A stretch of DNA of 64,000 bases, from contig NZ_NRRR01000001.1 in NCBI RefSeq assembly GCF_016583765.1, positions 310,001 to 374,000 on the forward strand, written 5' to 3'. The position numbers and the translations under genes were made by a program. Below the pieces are notes generated by a model. It searched no databases and was not told where the DNA came from. It saw only the letters and a list, made by a program, of their open reading frames with translations. This document shows, one piece after another, positions 1-9,120 of the stretch. The DNA is from Chromatium weissei. Lineage in GTDB: Bacteria > Pseudomonadota > Gammaproteobacteria > Chromatiales > Chromatiaceae. How positions within the stretch are numbered: position 1 is the first letter of the stretch; each line of letters begins with the position of its first letter.

Positions 1-798
1 TTGATAAAAGAAATAAGAGTGCCGCACACCGCGTCACTGCTGTTTCGCGCTGCGCCCTACATCGTATTTGTCGCCACTTGGCTAGCAGCCGCAACCGTGC
101 CATTGCTGGCGCTCGATTTACCGATTGCGCAAATTGCCGATATTATTGTTTTAGTTGGATTATTGGCGCTGGCGCGCTTCTTTTTGGCGCTCGCCGGAAT
201 GGACGTGGGCACGGCATTTGGTGGCATGGGCGCATCGCGGGAAATGCTGATTTCGGCGCTGGCCGAGCCGGCGATGCTGATGGCGGTATTCACGCTGGCG
301 ATGACCGCGCACAGCACCAGTTTGGTCAGCGTCATGGAGCATCATTTGGCTGACGGTTTTCTGCTGCGTCCATCGTATTTGTTCGCGCTCGGCGCATTGC
401 TGCTGGTGGCGCTGGCGGAATGCGGACGCATTCCGGTCGATAATCCAACCACGCATTTGGAATTGACGATGGTGCACGAGGCGATGCTGTTGGAATACAG
501 CGGGCGGCATTTGGCACTGATGGAGTGGGCGGCGCAGCTCAAATTGCTGCTGTACGGCGTGTTGATTACCAACGTGTTTTTTCCGTGGGGTGTCGGTCAG
601 AATTTTGCGCCGGTGACGCTGCTGCTCGGTTTGGGCGCGGTGCTCATCAAACTGATGTTATTGGGCACGGCGCTGGCGGTGGCAGAAACCGGATTGGCAA
701 AAATGCGGTTATTTCGCGTTCCCGCCTTTCTGAATTTGGCATTGCTGCTGGCGCTGCTCGGCTTATTAAGTCACGTCATTTTGGAGATTGGCGCGTGA
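1..798 (+). CDS. hyfC: Hydrogenase-4 / formate hydrogenlyase membrane subunit HyfC (NuoH-like), 5' partial
   Basis: This is an integral membrane subunit of the complex-I-like NuoH/HycD family, which anchors the peripheral electron-transfer arm. The visible part is strongly hydrophobic with about six to seven membrane segments. It carries family hallmarks: GASREMLISALAEPAML, an acidic loop after ALAECGRIPVDNPTTHLE, and a charged EAMLLEYSGRHLA stretch. Compared with E. coli HycD/HyfC, roughly the first 50 residues are missing, so the TTG at base 1 is not the real start and the gene begins upstream of the window. Its stop overlaps the next start (GTGA), so it is cotranscribed with hyfE and hyfF. 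It could equally belong to an Ehr-type, hydrogenase-related complex; the membrane arm alone cannot separate these. Confidence 0.85.
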   Translation: MIKEIRVPHTASLLFRAAPYIVFVATWLAAATVPLLALDLPIAQIADIIVLVGLLALARFFLALAGMDVGTAFGGMGASREMLISALAEPAMLMAVFTLAMTAHSTSLVSVMEHHLADGFLLRPSYLFALGALLLVALAECGRIPVDNPTTHLELTMVHEAMLLEYSGRHLALMEWAAQLKLLLYGVLITNVFFPWGVGQNFAPVTLLLGLGAVLIKLMLLGTALAVAETGLAKMRLFRVPAFLNLALLLALLGLLSHVILEIGA

Positions 799-1472
799 AT
801 CAATTATCGCTGCTGCAACAGATCGTGCTTCTGCTCGCGGCGCTGGCGCTGTTTTTATCTTTCGTGTTGCTCGCGCAGGCGCGATTAGTCGCAGCAATTC
901 ACGCCTTTGCATGGCAAGGCGTATTGGTGGCTGCCGTGACGCTGGTCGTCGGTTTAGCGGGCAGCACGCATCATCTGTATTTTTCAGCAGGATTAACGCT
1001 GGCACTCAAAGGGCTGTTGATTCCGTGGATGCTGCATCGACTGGCGCGGCGACTGAATTTATCTCGCCACACCGAACTGCTGTATCACCCGGCGTTGGTG
1101 ATTATGGCGGCGGTGCTGCTGGTGATTTTCAGTTATTGGCTGGTGGAGCCGATGGTGGAGCAGGCGCTGGTGTTCACGCGCAACATCATCGCAGTGAGTT
1201 TGGCTGTCGTGCTGATTGGCTTATTGATGATGGTGTTTCGACGGCAGGCGGTCGCGCAGGTGCTGGGATTTATGTCGATGGAAAATGGGCTATTTCTCGC
1301 CGCAGTCTCGGCGACGGCGGGAATGCCGCTGGTGGTGGAGCTGGGTGTGGCGTTTGACGTGTTGGTAGCGATGGTGCTGTTTGGCGTGTTCTTTTTTCAA
1401 ATTAGCGAAAGCATCGACTCGCTGAATGTAGATCGGTTGAATCGGTTGACTGAAGTGGATGTGTCGCCATGA
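795..1472 (+). CDS. hyfE: Hydrogenase-4 membrane component HyfE
   Basis: A 225-residue membrane protein starting at GTG 795 inside the stop of hyfC and ending in an ATGA overlap with hyfF. It has about seven hydrophobic segments and resembles HyfE, a fusion-like NuoK-type subunit of hydrogenase-4. The NuoK-like part is visible around residues 150-200, with LGFMSMENGLFL where the Glu sits in a membrane helix, as in proton-pathway residues of NuoK. Longer in-frame readings upstream lie inside hyfC and are not plausible. Position between hyfC and hyfF matches the canonical hyfB-C-E-F order. Confidence 0.85.
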   Translation: MNQLSLLQQIVLLLAALALFLSFVLLAQARLVAAIHAFAWQGVLVAAVTLVVGLAGSTHHLYFSAGLTLALKGLLIPWMLHRLARRLNLSRHTELLYHPALVIMAAVLLVIFSYWLVEPMVEQALVFTRNIIAVSLAVVLIGLLMMVFRRQAVAQVLGFMSMENGLFLAAVSATAGMPLVVELGVAFDVLVAMVLFGVFFFQISESIDSLNVDRLNRLTEVDVSP

Positions 1473-2941
1473 CCGCGTTGCTGTTGATTTTATTGACACC
1501 GCTGCTCGGCGGTTTGACGTTGGCGTTAGTGCGAGCGCCAGCGTGGGCGGGTTGGCTCAATTTGGCGGTTTCCGTCACAACGCTCGGCGCGGCATCGTGG
1601 CTGGCATGGCAGGTCGCAGAACTGAACGTGATTTCAGGCAGCGGTTTTCGCGTCGATGCGTTTAACGTTTATCTCGTGGTGTTAACCGCATTTGTCGGCG
1701 TGACGACTTCGATTTTTTCCCGTCCGTACATGCGCCATGTGTGCGCCAGCGGCAAAATCAGTACGACCAGTTTGCGGGTGTATCACAGCATGTATCAGGC
1801 GTTCATGCTCACCATGCTGGTCGCGCTGATGACCGATAACCTCGGCGTGTTGTGGGTGGCGATTGAAGGCGCAACGCTGGCGACCGTGCTGTTGGTGTCG
1901 TTGTATCGCACACCGGAAGCCGTCGAAGCTGCATGGAAATACTTTATTTTATGCGGCGTTGGCATTGCACTGGCGCTGTTCGGCACGGTGTTGACCTACT
2001 TTGCGGCCCAGCACGTCGTCGCCGATTCCAGCGCCGGATTGACGTGGAGCACGTTATACGAACGCGCTCACGAACTCGATCCAACGGTGATGCGCATCGC
2101 CTTTGTTTTTTTATTAGTCGGTTACGGAACCAAAGTCGGACTGGTTCCGATGCACCAATGGCTGCCGGATGCGCATTCTGAAGGCCCGACACCGATGTCA
2201 GCGGTGTTATCGGGATTGCTGCTCAACGTGGCGCTTTATGCGGTGGTGCGGCTGAAAATGCTGGTCGATGGGTCGCTGGCGACGACGGCGACTCCGCATT
2301 TAGCGGGAATGTTGTTGATGGGTTTTGGTCTCGTCTCGTTTACGGTCGCCGGACTCTTTCTGCATCGCCAGCGCGACATCAAACGCATGTTCAGTTATTC
2401 GTCGATTGAACACATGGGACTGATGACCTTTGCGTTTGGACTGGGCGGATCGCTCGCCACCTTCGGCGCGCTGCTGCATATGCTGGTGCATTCCCTAACC
2501 AAATCAGCCATTTTCATCACCGTCGGTCACGCCACGCACATCGCCGGCACACAAACCATTGAACGCATTCGCGGTTTAATTCGCACCCAGCCCGCCGTTG
2601 GTTGGTCACTGCTGCTCGGCGTGGTCGCAATTGCTGGCTTTCCGCCGTTTGGCGTGTTCACCAGCGAATTTTTATTACTCACCGCGACGATGCAAACGCA
2701 GCCGTGGTTTACCGTCGCGCTGGTGAGCGGATTAGCGATTGCCTTTGCGGGGCTGTTTCGTCATCTGCATCCGATGGTGTACGGCGCGGCACCCGAAGGT
2801 CAGCAGCCCGTCGCTGCCAACATGCTGCCCGTGCTGCTGCATTTAGGACTGGTACTGTGGCTGGGTTTATCCATTCCCGACTTTCTCGCCATTTGGCTGA
2901 ATCGCGCAACCGAGTTGATTACCGGAGCGCGATTGCTTTGA
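1469..2941 (+). CDS. hyfF: Hydrogenase-4 subunit F (NuoL/N/Mrp-type proton-translocating subunit)
   Basis: A 490-residue antiporter-like subunit with about 14 hydrophobic segments. The family signature is clear near residues 215-250: GYGTKVGLVPMHQWLPDAH followed by SEGPTPMSAVLSG, with the conserved Lys, His and Pro of the proton channel. A second conserved lysine/histidine region occurs at HRQRDIKRMFSYSSIEHMG. Length fits HyfF rather than full NuoL. It closes the module: the next gene, 59 bases on, is trxB, so the hydrogenase large and small subunits (hyfG, hyfI), usually placed directly after hyfF, are not here. Confidence 0.87.
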   Translation: MTALLLILLTPLLGGLTLALVRAPAWAGWLNLAVSVTTLGAASWLAWQVAELNVISGSGFRVDAFNVYLVVLTAFVGVTTSIFSRPYMRHVCASGKISTTSLRVYHSMYQAFMLTMLVALMTDNLGVLWVAIEGATLATVLLVSLYRTPEAVEAAWKYFILCGVGIALALFGTVLTYFAAQHVVADSSAGLTWSTLYERAHELDPTVMRIAFVFLLVGYGTKVGLVPMHQWLPDAHSEGPTPMSAVLSGLLLNVALYAVVRLKMLVDGSLATTATPHLAGMLLMGFGLVSFTVAGLFLHRQRDIKRMFSYSSIEHMGLMTFAFGLGGSLATFGALLHMLVHSLTKSAIFITVGHATHIAGTQTIERIRGLIRTQPAVGWSLLLGVVAIAGFPPFGVFTSEFLLLTATMQTQPWFTVALVSGLAIAFAGLFRHLHPMVYGAAPEGQQPVAANMLPVLLHLGLVLWLGLSIPDFLAIWLNRATELITGARLL

Positions 2942-2958
2942 TATTGCCGATTCACTGA

Positions 2959-3981
<1,023 letters not shown>

Positions 3982-4018
3982 CGCGTTGTTTGAACAAACC
4001 AACTGAAAGAAATTATTC

Positions 4019-4732
4019 ATGCTGGCGCTTCTCGATCCCCATGATTCCACTGCATTTCCTGATGCAAATCAGGCGCTGTGTGAGCCAAATGGTCTGCTCG
4101 CCGTCGGCGGCGACCTCAGCGTGACCCGCCTGCAACACGCCTATCGCAATGGCATTTTTCCTTGGTTCAGCTTCGGCGATCCGATTCTGTGGTGGTCGCC
4201 TGATCCGCGTTTAGTGCTGTTTCCGCAGCAGGTGCACATCTCGCGCAGTCTCAATAAAACCCTGCGTCAACAACGATTTACTGTGAGTTTTGATGTTGCC
4301 TTTGCGCGAGTAATTCGCAGTTGCGCCGCGCCCCGCGATGAAGATGGAGGCACTTGGCTTGTGCCCGAAATGATCACTGCCTACGAACGCCTGCATCAGC
4401 AGGGTCTCGCGCATTCGGTCGAAGTGTGGCGCGGCGAGCAGCTGGTTGGCGGACTGTACGGCGTTGCCATTGGGCGCGTGTTTTTCGGTGAATCCATGTT
4501 CAGTCGCGCCAGCGATGCGTCGAAAATCGCGCTGGTGCATCTGTGTCAACGGCTGGCGAATTGGGAATTTGGCGTGATTGACTGCCAGATGCAGACGGCG
4601 CATCTGCTGCGAATGGGCGCGGTCAACGTGCCACGAACGACCTTTTTGAAACTGCTCGACCGCTTTTGCCCGTTACCGGCGCAACTCACGGATTGGAATA
4701 AAGCGTTTGAATTTAATGATTTACGCCGATGA
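4019..4732 (+). CDS. aat: Leucyl/phenylalanyl-tRNA--protein transferase
   Basis: A 237-residue transferase that adds Leu or Phe from aminoacyl-tRNA to N-terminal Lys/Arg of proteins and so marks them for ClpSA degradation (N-end rule). Family motifs are strong: GLLAVGGDLS, AYRNGIFPWF, ILWWSPDPR, then GGLYGVAIGRVFFGESMFS and the late IDCQMQTAHL. Length matches the family. Its last 20 bases overlap the 3' end of the convergent modE. Confidence 0.97.
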   Translation: MLALLDPHDSTAFPDANQALCEPNGLLAVGGDLSVTRLQHAYRNGIFPWFSFGDPILWWSPDPRLVLFPQQVHISRSLNKTLRQQRFTVSFDVAFARVIRSCAAPRDEDGGTWLVPEMITAYERLHQQGLAHSVEVWRGEQLVGGLYGVAIGRVFFGESMFSRASDASKIALVHLCQRLANWEFGVIDCQMQTAHLLRMGAVNVPRTTFLKLLDRFCPLPAQLTDWNKAFEFNDLRR

Positions 4733-5522
4733 TGACCGCTGAAGTTGGAAAGCTGGCGCAGGCCGCATCGCCATCGCAAAGGCCTTCTTGATCGAATTGC
4801 GCGGTCGTCATCAAGCCGCGAATCGTCACGCCGGACGGCAACGCAATCACCACTTCAACGGAGTCGTCGCCACGAATCACGCGCTGCACGACTCCGCATA
4901 ACTGATTGATTTTATCCGGCAATTCTGCAATTGGTGCGCGATGAATCGCCACCGCCACCGCTTTAATCAACGCCCACACCTGACGACCCGGATACAGACG
5001 CAGCAATTCCACACTTTCGTTGGTCACGCCGACGCTAATGCGCGTTCCACCTTGAATTTCGAGCAGCACTTCAGCATCAACTGTCCGCACGGTGACTGCA
5101 ATCACTTTTCCAATCAACTGGTTACGAGCACTGGTGCGCATCGCCAATCGCTGCAACAACGCCAGCGTCGCCGCTGAATCGCCGAGCGTGGCGTTAATGC
5201 CATCGAGAAACCGCGCATATTCAGCGGCAATCGCACGATAAGCGGCGATCAACTGCCGACCGTCTTCAGTGAGGCGCGTACCGCCGCCGCCGCGTCCACC
5301 AGTTGCGGTTTCCACCACTGGCGCGGGTGCAATGTTGTTCATCGTGTCCACCGCATCCCAAGCGGCTTTGTAGCTGATTTTGAGAGCTTTGGCGGCTTGC
5401 GTAATGGAACCGCGCTCGGCGATTTGTTCTAACAGTGCGATGCGCTCCTTGCCAAGAAAGGTGCTCTCGTTGAGGTTGAACCAGAATTGACCACCAACAT
5501 GAAGCGGTGTGGATTTGTGCAT
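4713..5522 (-). CDS. modE: Molybdate-responsive transcriptional regulator ModE
   Basis: A 269-residue one-component regulator. The N-terminal winged helix-turn-helix is seen in ERGSITQAAKALKISYKAAW, with the glycine-rich GGRGGGGTRLT wing typical of ModE. Two molybdate-binding Mop/TOBE repeats follow, the first beginning SARNQLIGKVIAV and the second INQLCGVVQRVI. ModE represses molybdate uptake and tunes molybdoenzyme genes. I chose ATG 5522 (MHKSTPLHVGG); an upstream in-frame extension to 5582 runs into dsbB and lacks similarity. It is the last gene of the long leftward run, 29 bases after dsbB. No modABC genes are in the window. Confidence 0.93.
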   Translation of the reverse strand: MHKSTPLHVGGQFWFNLNESTFLGKERIALLEQIAERGSITQAAKALKISYKAAWDAVDTMNNIAPAPVVETATGGRGGGGTRLTEDGRQLIAAYRAIAAEYARFLDGINATLGDSAATLALLQRLAMRTSARNQLIGKVIAVTVRTVDAEVLLEIQGGTRISVGVTNESVELLRLYPGRQVWALIKAVAVAIHRAPIAELPDKINQLCGVVQRVIRGDDSVEVVIALPSGVTIRGLMTTAQFDQEGLCDGDAACASFPTSAVIIGVNH

Positions 5523-5551
5523 GGCGATTGACCTGTTTATCAACGATGGGT

Positions 5552-6046
5552 TTAGGTGGCGCGGAATTTCCAGACTGTCCACAACGCCACTGCCAGCACT
5601 CCAGCGAACACCAGCCCAGCGAGATTTGCCAGTGATAATTCGAAAATCACCAACCCGCGATCCTCACAAAAGCCGCTGGCTAAAAAGAGCGACGGCAGCC
5701 GTTCACCCAGCCATTCAATCAGTTGCTCAATGACATTCGGTTGTGTACTCACGCAGGAAACGGTATCGGCCGGTTGCCATTGCAGCCAACTTTGATACGT
5801 TGCAACCACGATTCCGCTCGCCGAAACCACGAGAAACAGCAGCCGGGCAGTCAGCGTCAACCACGGAATTCCGCTGGCAGCGAGTGCGGCGAACAGCGCC
5901 AGCAGCAGAAACAGCAACCGCTGAAAAATGCAGAGATAACAAGGATCAAGATCAAATAACGGCGTTAAAACGATGCTCGCCATTGCCACCGTCGCCGTGA
6001 CGGCAGCCAGCAACAGCCAGACTGCTCGCGTTGAAATTATTCGCAT
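5552..6046 (-). CDS. dsbB: Disulfide bond formation protein DsbB
   Basis: A 164-residue inner-membrane quinone reductase that reoxidises periplasmic DsbA. It has four membrane helices, the first periplasmic pair C36-Y-L-C39 in DPCYLCIFQR and the second pair C98 and C127 (VSCVST and SGFCED). The start overlaps the end of the DUF190 gene by ten bases, so translation is probably coupled. No dsbA is visible in the window. Confidence 0.95.
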   Translation of the reverse strand: MRIISTRAVWLLLAAVTATVAMASIVLTPLFDLDPCYLCIFQRLLFLLLALFAALAASGIPWLTLTARLLFLVVSASGIVVATYQSWLQWQPADTVSCVSTQPNVIEQLIEWLGERLPSLFLASGFCEDRGLVIFELSLANLAGLVFAGVLAVALWTVWKFRAT

Positions 6047-6372
6047 GACGGCGACAACTCCGCAGTGAATCCAGCCGTGACCGGAACGCGCAAATAAAAC
6101 AGATTCAACTGCTGCGCGGCGATATGCGCTAAAAAACGATTCGCTTCATCATGCGTCACGACAAAACCCACTTCGACCGGCACGTCGCCGGCCAATTCAA
6201 AGAAATGCTCTTCATGCAGCCGCCCGTGACGACCAAAACCAGCGAGCGCACGAAAGGCAGAACCACCATGTAAACCAAAGGTTTGCGCCTCTTCGAGCAG
6301 CCATTCATAAACCAACCGATGGCGATGGCGACGGTTTTCGGCAACGTAAAATTTGAGAAAACAGCCGTTCAT
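6037..6372 (-). CDS. DUF190 family protein
   Basis: A 111-residue small cytosolic protein of the DUF190 family, whose fold resembles PII-like ferredoxin-type alpha/beta proteins. The beginning MNGCFLKFYVAENRRHR and the GGSAFRALAGFG segment are typical. The ATG at 6372 overlaps the stop of the response-regulator gene as TGATG; a TTG one codon earlier is also possible. Function is unknown. Family members often sit beside crcB/fluoride channels, but here the neighbours are a FixJ-type regulator and dsbB. Confidence 0.85.
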   Translation of the reverse strand: MNGCFLKFYVAENRRHRHRLVYEWLLEEAQTFGLHGGSAFRALAGFGRHGRLHEEHFFELAGDVPVEVGFVVTHDEANRFLAHIAAQQLNLFYLRVPVTAGFTAELSPSCE

Positions 6373-7010
6373 CAATTCATCCTCAGCGTGGTCAAAGCCG
6401 CTTCTGGTGCGACTAACAGTGCCATTCGCACCAATTCTGCGAGTGATTCGGCGCGCATCTTTTCCATCACTCGTGCGCGATGGGCTTCCACCGTTTTCGC
6501 ACTCACGCCGAGCGCCGCCGCAATTTCACGGTTCGACAATCCTTCCGTCACCATCGTCATCACCTCGTGTTCACGCGGAGTTAATTCCGCTAAACGCATG
6601 GCAATATCAGCGCGAACGAGATGGTTATTGCGATTTTTTTGATCAAAATCCAAGGCTTGATGAATACTGCGCAGCAAATCTTCATCGTGAAACGGCTTTT
6701 CAATAAAATCCAATGCGCCCGCTTTCATTGCCTTTACCGCCATTGCAACATCGCCATGACCGGTAATGAGAATCACCGGCAATCGATAACCGTGACGCGT
6801 TAAATAACTCTGCAATTCCAATCCGCTCATGCCCGGCATTCGCACATCGAGCAGCAAGCAGCCAGCGCGTCCCGGCACATAATCAGCCAAAAAAACATCT
6901 GCTGATTCAAATGTTTGGACAGTAAACCCCGTCGATTCAATCAGCCATTGCAGCGAGGTGCGCATCGCTTGATCATCATCGACGACAAACACCGTTGCAT
7001 TCGTTGTCAT
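6372..7010 (-). CDS. FixJ/NarL-type two-component response regulator
   Basis: A 212-residue regulator with an N-terminal receiver domain (acidic pocket VVDDD near residues 9-13, phosphoacceptor D55 in LLLDVRMPG, conserved Thr in LITGHGD and Lys in IEKPF). A C-terminal LuxR-type helix-turn-helix (LTPREHEVM, then GLSNREIAAALGVSAKTVE) follows. The architecture matches FixJ/TtrR/StyR regulators. No histidine kinase gene is adjacent or elsewhere in the window. The start shares ATGA with the stop of bepA, tying it to envelope-maintenance genes. Confidence 0.92.
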   Translation of the reverse strand: MTTNATVFVVDDDQAMRTSLQWLIESTGFTVQTFESADVFLADYVPGRAGCLLLDVRMPGMSGLELQSYLTRHGYRLPVILITGHGDVAMAVKAMKAGALDFIEKPFHDEDLLRSIHQALDFDQKNRNNHLVRADIAMRLAELTPREHEVMTMVTEGLSNREIAAALGVSAKTVEAHRARVMEKMRAESLAELVRMALLVAPEAALTTLRMN

Positions 7011-8512
7011 TGCTTTTGCTCTTTATTGAAATCCGCAGCGCGGCGATTGCCAAACGCGTGTTTATTCCGTTCTTTCTGTGCGCGCTCTTCTTCCTGCCAC
7101 GTCTCCAAACGCGCCTGAATGCGCGCCGCCTCGTGATAGGGCAATTTCGGCTGGCGCAACGCGATTTCAAGCTGGCGAATCGCTGGTTCTAAATCGCCTT
7201 TGGCGTAATGCTTTTCGGCACGAAACCGATGCGTTGCCGCTTCATTACCCGCTTTCATCGCGGCCTGTTCCATCAAATCGTAAAGCACCGCGTGACCGGA
7301 GCGCTGGCGTTCGACGGCGCTCAATTCGTTCAATGCCTGCTGCGGTTGGTCGTTGGCAATTAACGCCTCGGCATAAGCCACGCGCAGCGGCCACAGGTTC
7401 GGCGTACGCGCAAGTGCTGGTTTTAATTGCGCCAGCGCCGCAGTCGGCTGTTGCTGCGCCAACTGCAACCGCGCTGCGAGAATGACAAATTCCACCTGCT
7501 CGGGAATCGCACCGAGCAATTTGGTGATTTCCGTCTGCGCCGCGGCGAACTGATGCGCCCGCAGCAGTGCCAGCGCATAACCGTAGCGTTCAGCAATTTC
7601 GTTGCGATACCGCCCTTCACGCAGGCTGTCGCGGAAATACGTCACCGCCAATTCCGCTCGGCTGTAACTGCGTTCGCGCAGCCACGCTCGCACCAATTGA
7701 AATCGCAAACTGTCTGGACGCTGCCGAGCGCCAAATTCATCCGCACGATTGAGCGCATCCGCAATGCGATTGCTGGTGACAGGATGGGTGCGCAGAAACT
7801 CCGGCGCGTGGTTGGCGTACAGTCGCCCCGATTGCGCCAACCGTCCGAAAAATCCTGCCATCGCGTGTGGATCGTAGCCCGCGTGAGCAAGCGTGGTGAT
7901 GCCGATGCGGTCAGCTTCATTTTCGTTATCGCGGGTGAAATTGATTTGTCGTTGCACGGTAGCTGCCTGAATACCGGCAATCGCTGCCATGCCAGCATCC
8001 GGCGATACCTGCGCACCGAGAATGGCGGCGGCAATCAACAGCGCCGTCGCCGGAATCGAAAATTGACTTTGATCTTCAAAGCCGCGCATCAAATGGCGCT
8101 GCGTGACGTGCGCGATTTCGTGTGCAATCACGCCAGCCAATTCGCTCTCGGTTTCTGCGGCGAGAATCAAGCCGCTGTACACGCCGATATAACCGCCGGG
8201 GCCAGCAAAAGCGTTGACCACCGGCGCATCAATCAGAAAAAACGTGAAATTGCCGCTGGCGTGTTGATCGGCAGTCACCAGCGTATTGCCGAGCGTTTCG
8301 AGATAACTGACCAACAACGGCTCATCCAATATCGGCAGTGCGGTGCGCACACTGCGCATAAACGCTTGACCGAGTCGCATTTCTGCGCCGGTGGACAGCA
8401 GATTGTCAGCGGAATTGCCGAGATCGGGCAGATTGAGCGTTTGCGCGGGCAATTGGCCAGTCCACCACAGCGCCAGCACGCTGCTGATGATGAATAATCG
8501 CTGGCGCGTCAT
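7007..8512 (-). CDS. bepA: BepA-like periplasmic M48 metalloprotease with TPR repeats
   Basis: A 501-residue protein with a signal peptide (MTRQRLFIISSVLALWW), an M48 zinc protease domain and C-terminal TPR repeats. The zinc motif is H131-E-I-A-H135, and the third ligand lies in NENEADRIG. BepA helps BAM and LptD assembly and degrades stalled outer-membrane proteins. I chose ATG 8512 because it overlaps the dedA stop as ATGA and gives a clean signal peptide; ATG 8542 would add ten basic residues. The C-terminal TPR region holds repeated helical pairs to about residue 470. Confidence 0.93.
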   Translation of the reverse strand: MTRQRLFIISSVLALWWTGQLPAQTLNLPDLGNSADNLLSTGAEMRLGQAFMRSVRTALPILDEPLLVSYLETLGNTLVTADQHASGNFTFFLIDAPVVNAFAGPGGYIGVYSGLILAAETESELAGVIAHEIAHVTQRHLMRGFEDQSQFSIPATALLIAAAILGAQVSPDAGMAAIAGIQAATVQRQINFTRDNENEADRIGITTLAHAGYDPHAMAGFFGRLAQSGRLYANHAPEFLRTHPVTSNRIADALNRADEFGARQRPDSLRFQLVRAWLRERSYSRAELAVTYFRDSLREGRYRNEIAERYGYALALLRAHQFAAAQTEITKLLGAIPEQVEFVILAARLQLAQQQPTAALAQLKPALARTPNLWPLRVAYAEALIANDQPQQALNELSAVERQRSGHAVLYDLMEQAAMKAGNEAATHRFRAEKHYAKGDLEPAIRQLEIALRQPKLPYHEAARIQARLETWQEEERAQKERNKHAFGNRRAADFNKEQKQ

Positions 8513-9117
8513 GCGGACGAATCGCTGGCGCGGCGTTGCCACAGCACATAACCGAGCAGCGTGAGCGCCACAAAAATCAGCACCGCAGTCATCACCAGCG
8601 GCAAATTGGCTTCCAACAGCGCCGCGTTATCGCCGATCACATAACCCAACAACGTCAGCACCAGCGACCACAGCGCCGCGCCCAAAATGGTGTAACTCGC
8701 AAAGGTCACGACTGGCATTCGACACAATCCCGCTGGCAACGAAATCAAATGGCGAATGCCGGGAATCAGTCGCCCGGTGAAGGTGGAGATCGCGCCGTGA
8801 CGCGCAAAAAAGACATCGGTTTTATTCAATAATGCTGGTCGCACAAAGAAATAACGTCCATAACGTTCCAGAAATGGTCGTCCCACCCACAGCGCAAAAC
8901 CATAATTAATAAAGGCTCCGAGCAGGCTGCCGAAGGTCGATGCCAGCACAATGAGAATCAAGTTCATTTGTCCCTGATACGCCAAATAACCAGCGGGAAT
9001 TAACACCAATTCGCTGGGAACCGGTAAAACGGTCGATTCCAATGCCATTAAAATGAAAATTCCGGCGTAACTCCAGCCGCTGACTGTTGCCAATAACCAA
9101 TCAATAAAAACGTGCAT
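8509..9117 (-). CDS. DedA family inner-membrane protein
   Basis: A 202-residue membrane protein of the DedA/VTT superfamily, proposed proton-driven lipid (undecaprenyl phosphate or phospholipid) flippases. The conserved ESTVLPVPSELVLIPAGYLA near the N-terminus, and later FTGRLIPGIRHLISLPAGL with the essential Arg residues, are both present. It lies three bases after the permease and overlaps bepA by four bases. Confidence 0.93.
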   Translation of the reverse strand: MHVFIDWLLATVSGWSYAGIFILMALESTVLPVPSELVLIPAGYLAYQGQMNLILIVLASTFGSLLGAFINYGFALWVGRPFLERYGRYFFVRPALLNKTDVFFARHGAISTFTGRLIPGIRHLISLPAGLCRMPVVTFASYTILGAALWSLVLTLLGYVIGDNAALLEANLPLVMTAVLIFVALTLLGYVLWQRRASDSSA

Positions 9118-9120
9118 CGG

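Noticed and set aside
525..794. Upstream extension of the hyfE frame to 525
   Set aside because: The extra 90 residues overlap hyfC completely, are not hydrophobic and have no HyfE similarity; GTG 795 with a GTGA overlap is the natural start.
7427..8497. Long plus-strand reading frame of 356 codons
   Set aside because: It is antisense to bepA, has no recognisable domain and biased basic composition, while bepA has a signal peptide, HEIAH motif and TPRs.
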